From assembly GCA_949743265.1 (NCBI GenBank), contig CATJSX010000033.1:1-64000 (forward strand): DNA of 64,000 nucleotides, given 5' to 3'. Of this stretch, positions 63,769 through 64,000 are shown in pieces (position 1 is the first letter of the stretch; each line of letters begins with the position of its first letter). Under the pieces are notes generated by a model, which saw nothing but the letters and a program-made list of their open reading frames with translations, had not been told where the DNA came from and ran no database searches. The position numbers were made by a program, and so were the translations under genes. The stretch is from an uncultured Peptococcaceae bacterium (lineage in GTDB: Bacteria; Bacillota; Peptococcia; Peptococcales; Peptococcaceae).

Positions 63769-64000
63769 TTATATATCAAGATTACGTACATATTTAGCGT
63801 TAGTCGTAATAAATTCCCGTCTTGGCTCAACTTTATCTCCCATCAAAACAGTAAATATTTCGTCTGCTTTAATAGCATCTTCAATACTGACTTTTAGAAG
63901 AGTTCTCGTTTCATTATTCATCGTCGTTTCCCATAATTGTTCGGGATTCATTTCTCCTAGCCCTTTATAACGCTGAATCTTACCAGCCACCGTTTCTCGA
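63769..64000 (-). CDS. gyrB: DNA gyrase subunit B, C-terminal fragment (cut by window edge)
   Basis: The last 76 codons, containing the conserved [15 protein letters not shown] and the family end [19 protein letters not shown]. The gene continues beyond the right edge; the protein is about 640 aa in relatives. Confidence 0.95.
   Translation of the reverse strand, partial: RETVAGKIQRYKGLGEMNPEQLWETTMNNETRTLLKVSIEDAIKADEIFTVLMGDKVEPRREFITTNAKYVRNLDI

Noticed and set aside
1-64000. CRISPR arrays, insertion sequences, prophage
   Set aside because: No regularly spaced repeats, transposase, integrase or phage structural genes were seen anywhere in the window.

Overview
The window looks like origin-proximal chromosome from an anaerobic, low-GC Bacillota with an endospore ancestry. 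The evidence is a YabG-type spore protease, a three-subunit [FeFe] hydrogenase, a flavoprotein-rubredoxin fusion, a T-box riboswitch and ParAB with a parS cluster. A Negativicutes-like anaerobe is my best guess, but nothing here fixes the taxon. gyrB (cut by the right edge) and gyrA point leftwards, and so do the hydrogenase operon, parAB, the tRNAs and map. This suggests that dnaA/oriC lies just beyond the right edge and that the window is one replichore arm.

Housekeeping islands: 11-18.4 kb (Hrb-like flavoprotein, hndACD hydrogenase, parAB), 18.5-20.8 kb (five parS-like sites, DUF554, DUF4446, three tRNAs), 24-27.7 kb (yabG, a FliD-like orphan, DUF4037), 27.8-32 kb (two-component system, small membrane protein, aldehyde dehydrogenase, DnaA-box cluster), 37.4-44.4 kb (trxB, SNF2 helicase, map, DMT exporter) and 56-64 kb (Met T-box with metNIQ, MgtC, MGMT-like, PAP2, gyrA, gyrB).

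The striking part is an accessory set spread between these islands. It has five paralogous cytosolic alkaline-phosphatase-superfamily phosphodiesterases (about 660-690 aa, called PDE1-5 here), five SLC13/DASS-like carriers of about 480-490 aa (T1-T5), four LysR regulators and two Crp/Fnr-family regulators. PDE1-T1 (1.7-5.3 kb), T3-PDE3 (32.5-35.9 kb), T4-PDE4 (47-50.7 kb) and PDE5-T5 (52-55.8 kb) are adjacent pairs. PDE2 (22-24 kb) and T2 (7.6-9.1 kb) stand alone. The simplest reading is several versions of one import-then-hydrolyse module for anionic, probably phosphoester- or phosphonate-type, substrates, each under its own sensor. PDE1 and PDE2 sit beside the two Crp/Fnr genes, and each has a 5-4-5 palindrome at about -41.5 of a predicted promoter. 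PDE3, PDE4 and PDE5 sit near LysR genes. Accessory enzymes accompany some modules: an M20 amidohydrolase, an amidohydrolase-fold protein with altered metal ligands, and an iron-sulfur flavoprotein-like reductase.

Five apparent frameshifts in four small accessory genes are each repaired by adding one base to an A or T run. They are either homopolymer undercalls or real decay. No IS element, prophage or CRISPR array was seen.
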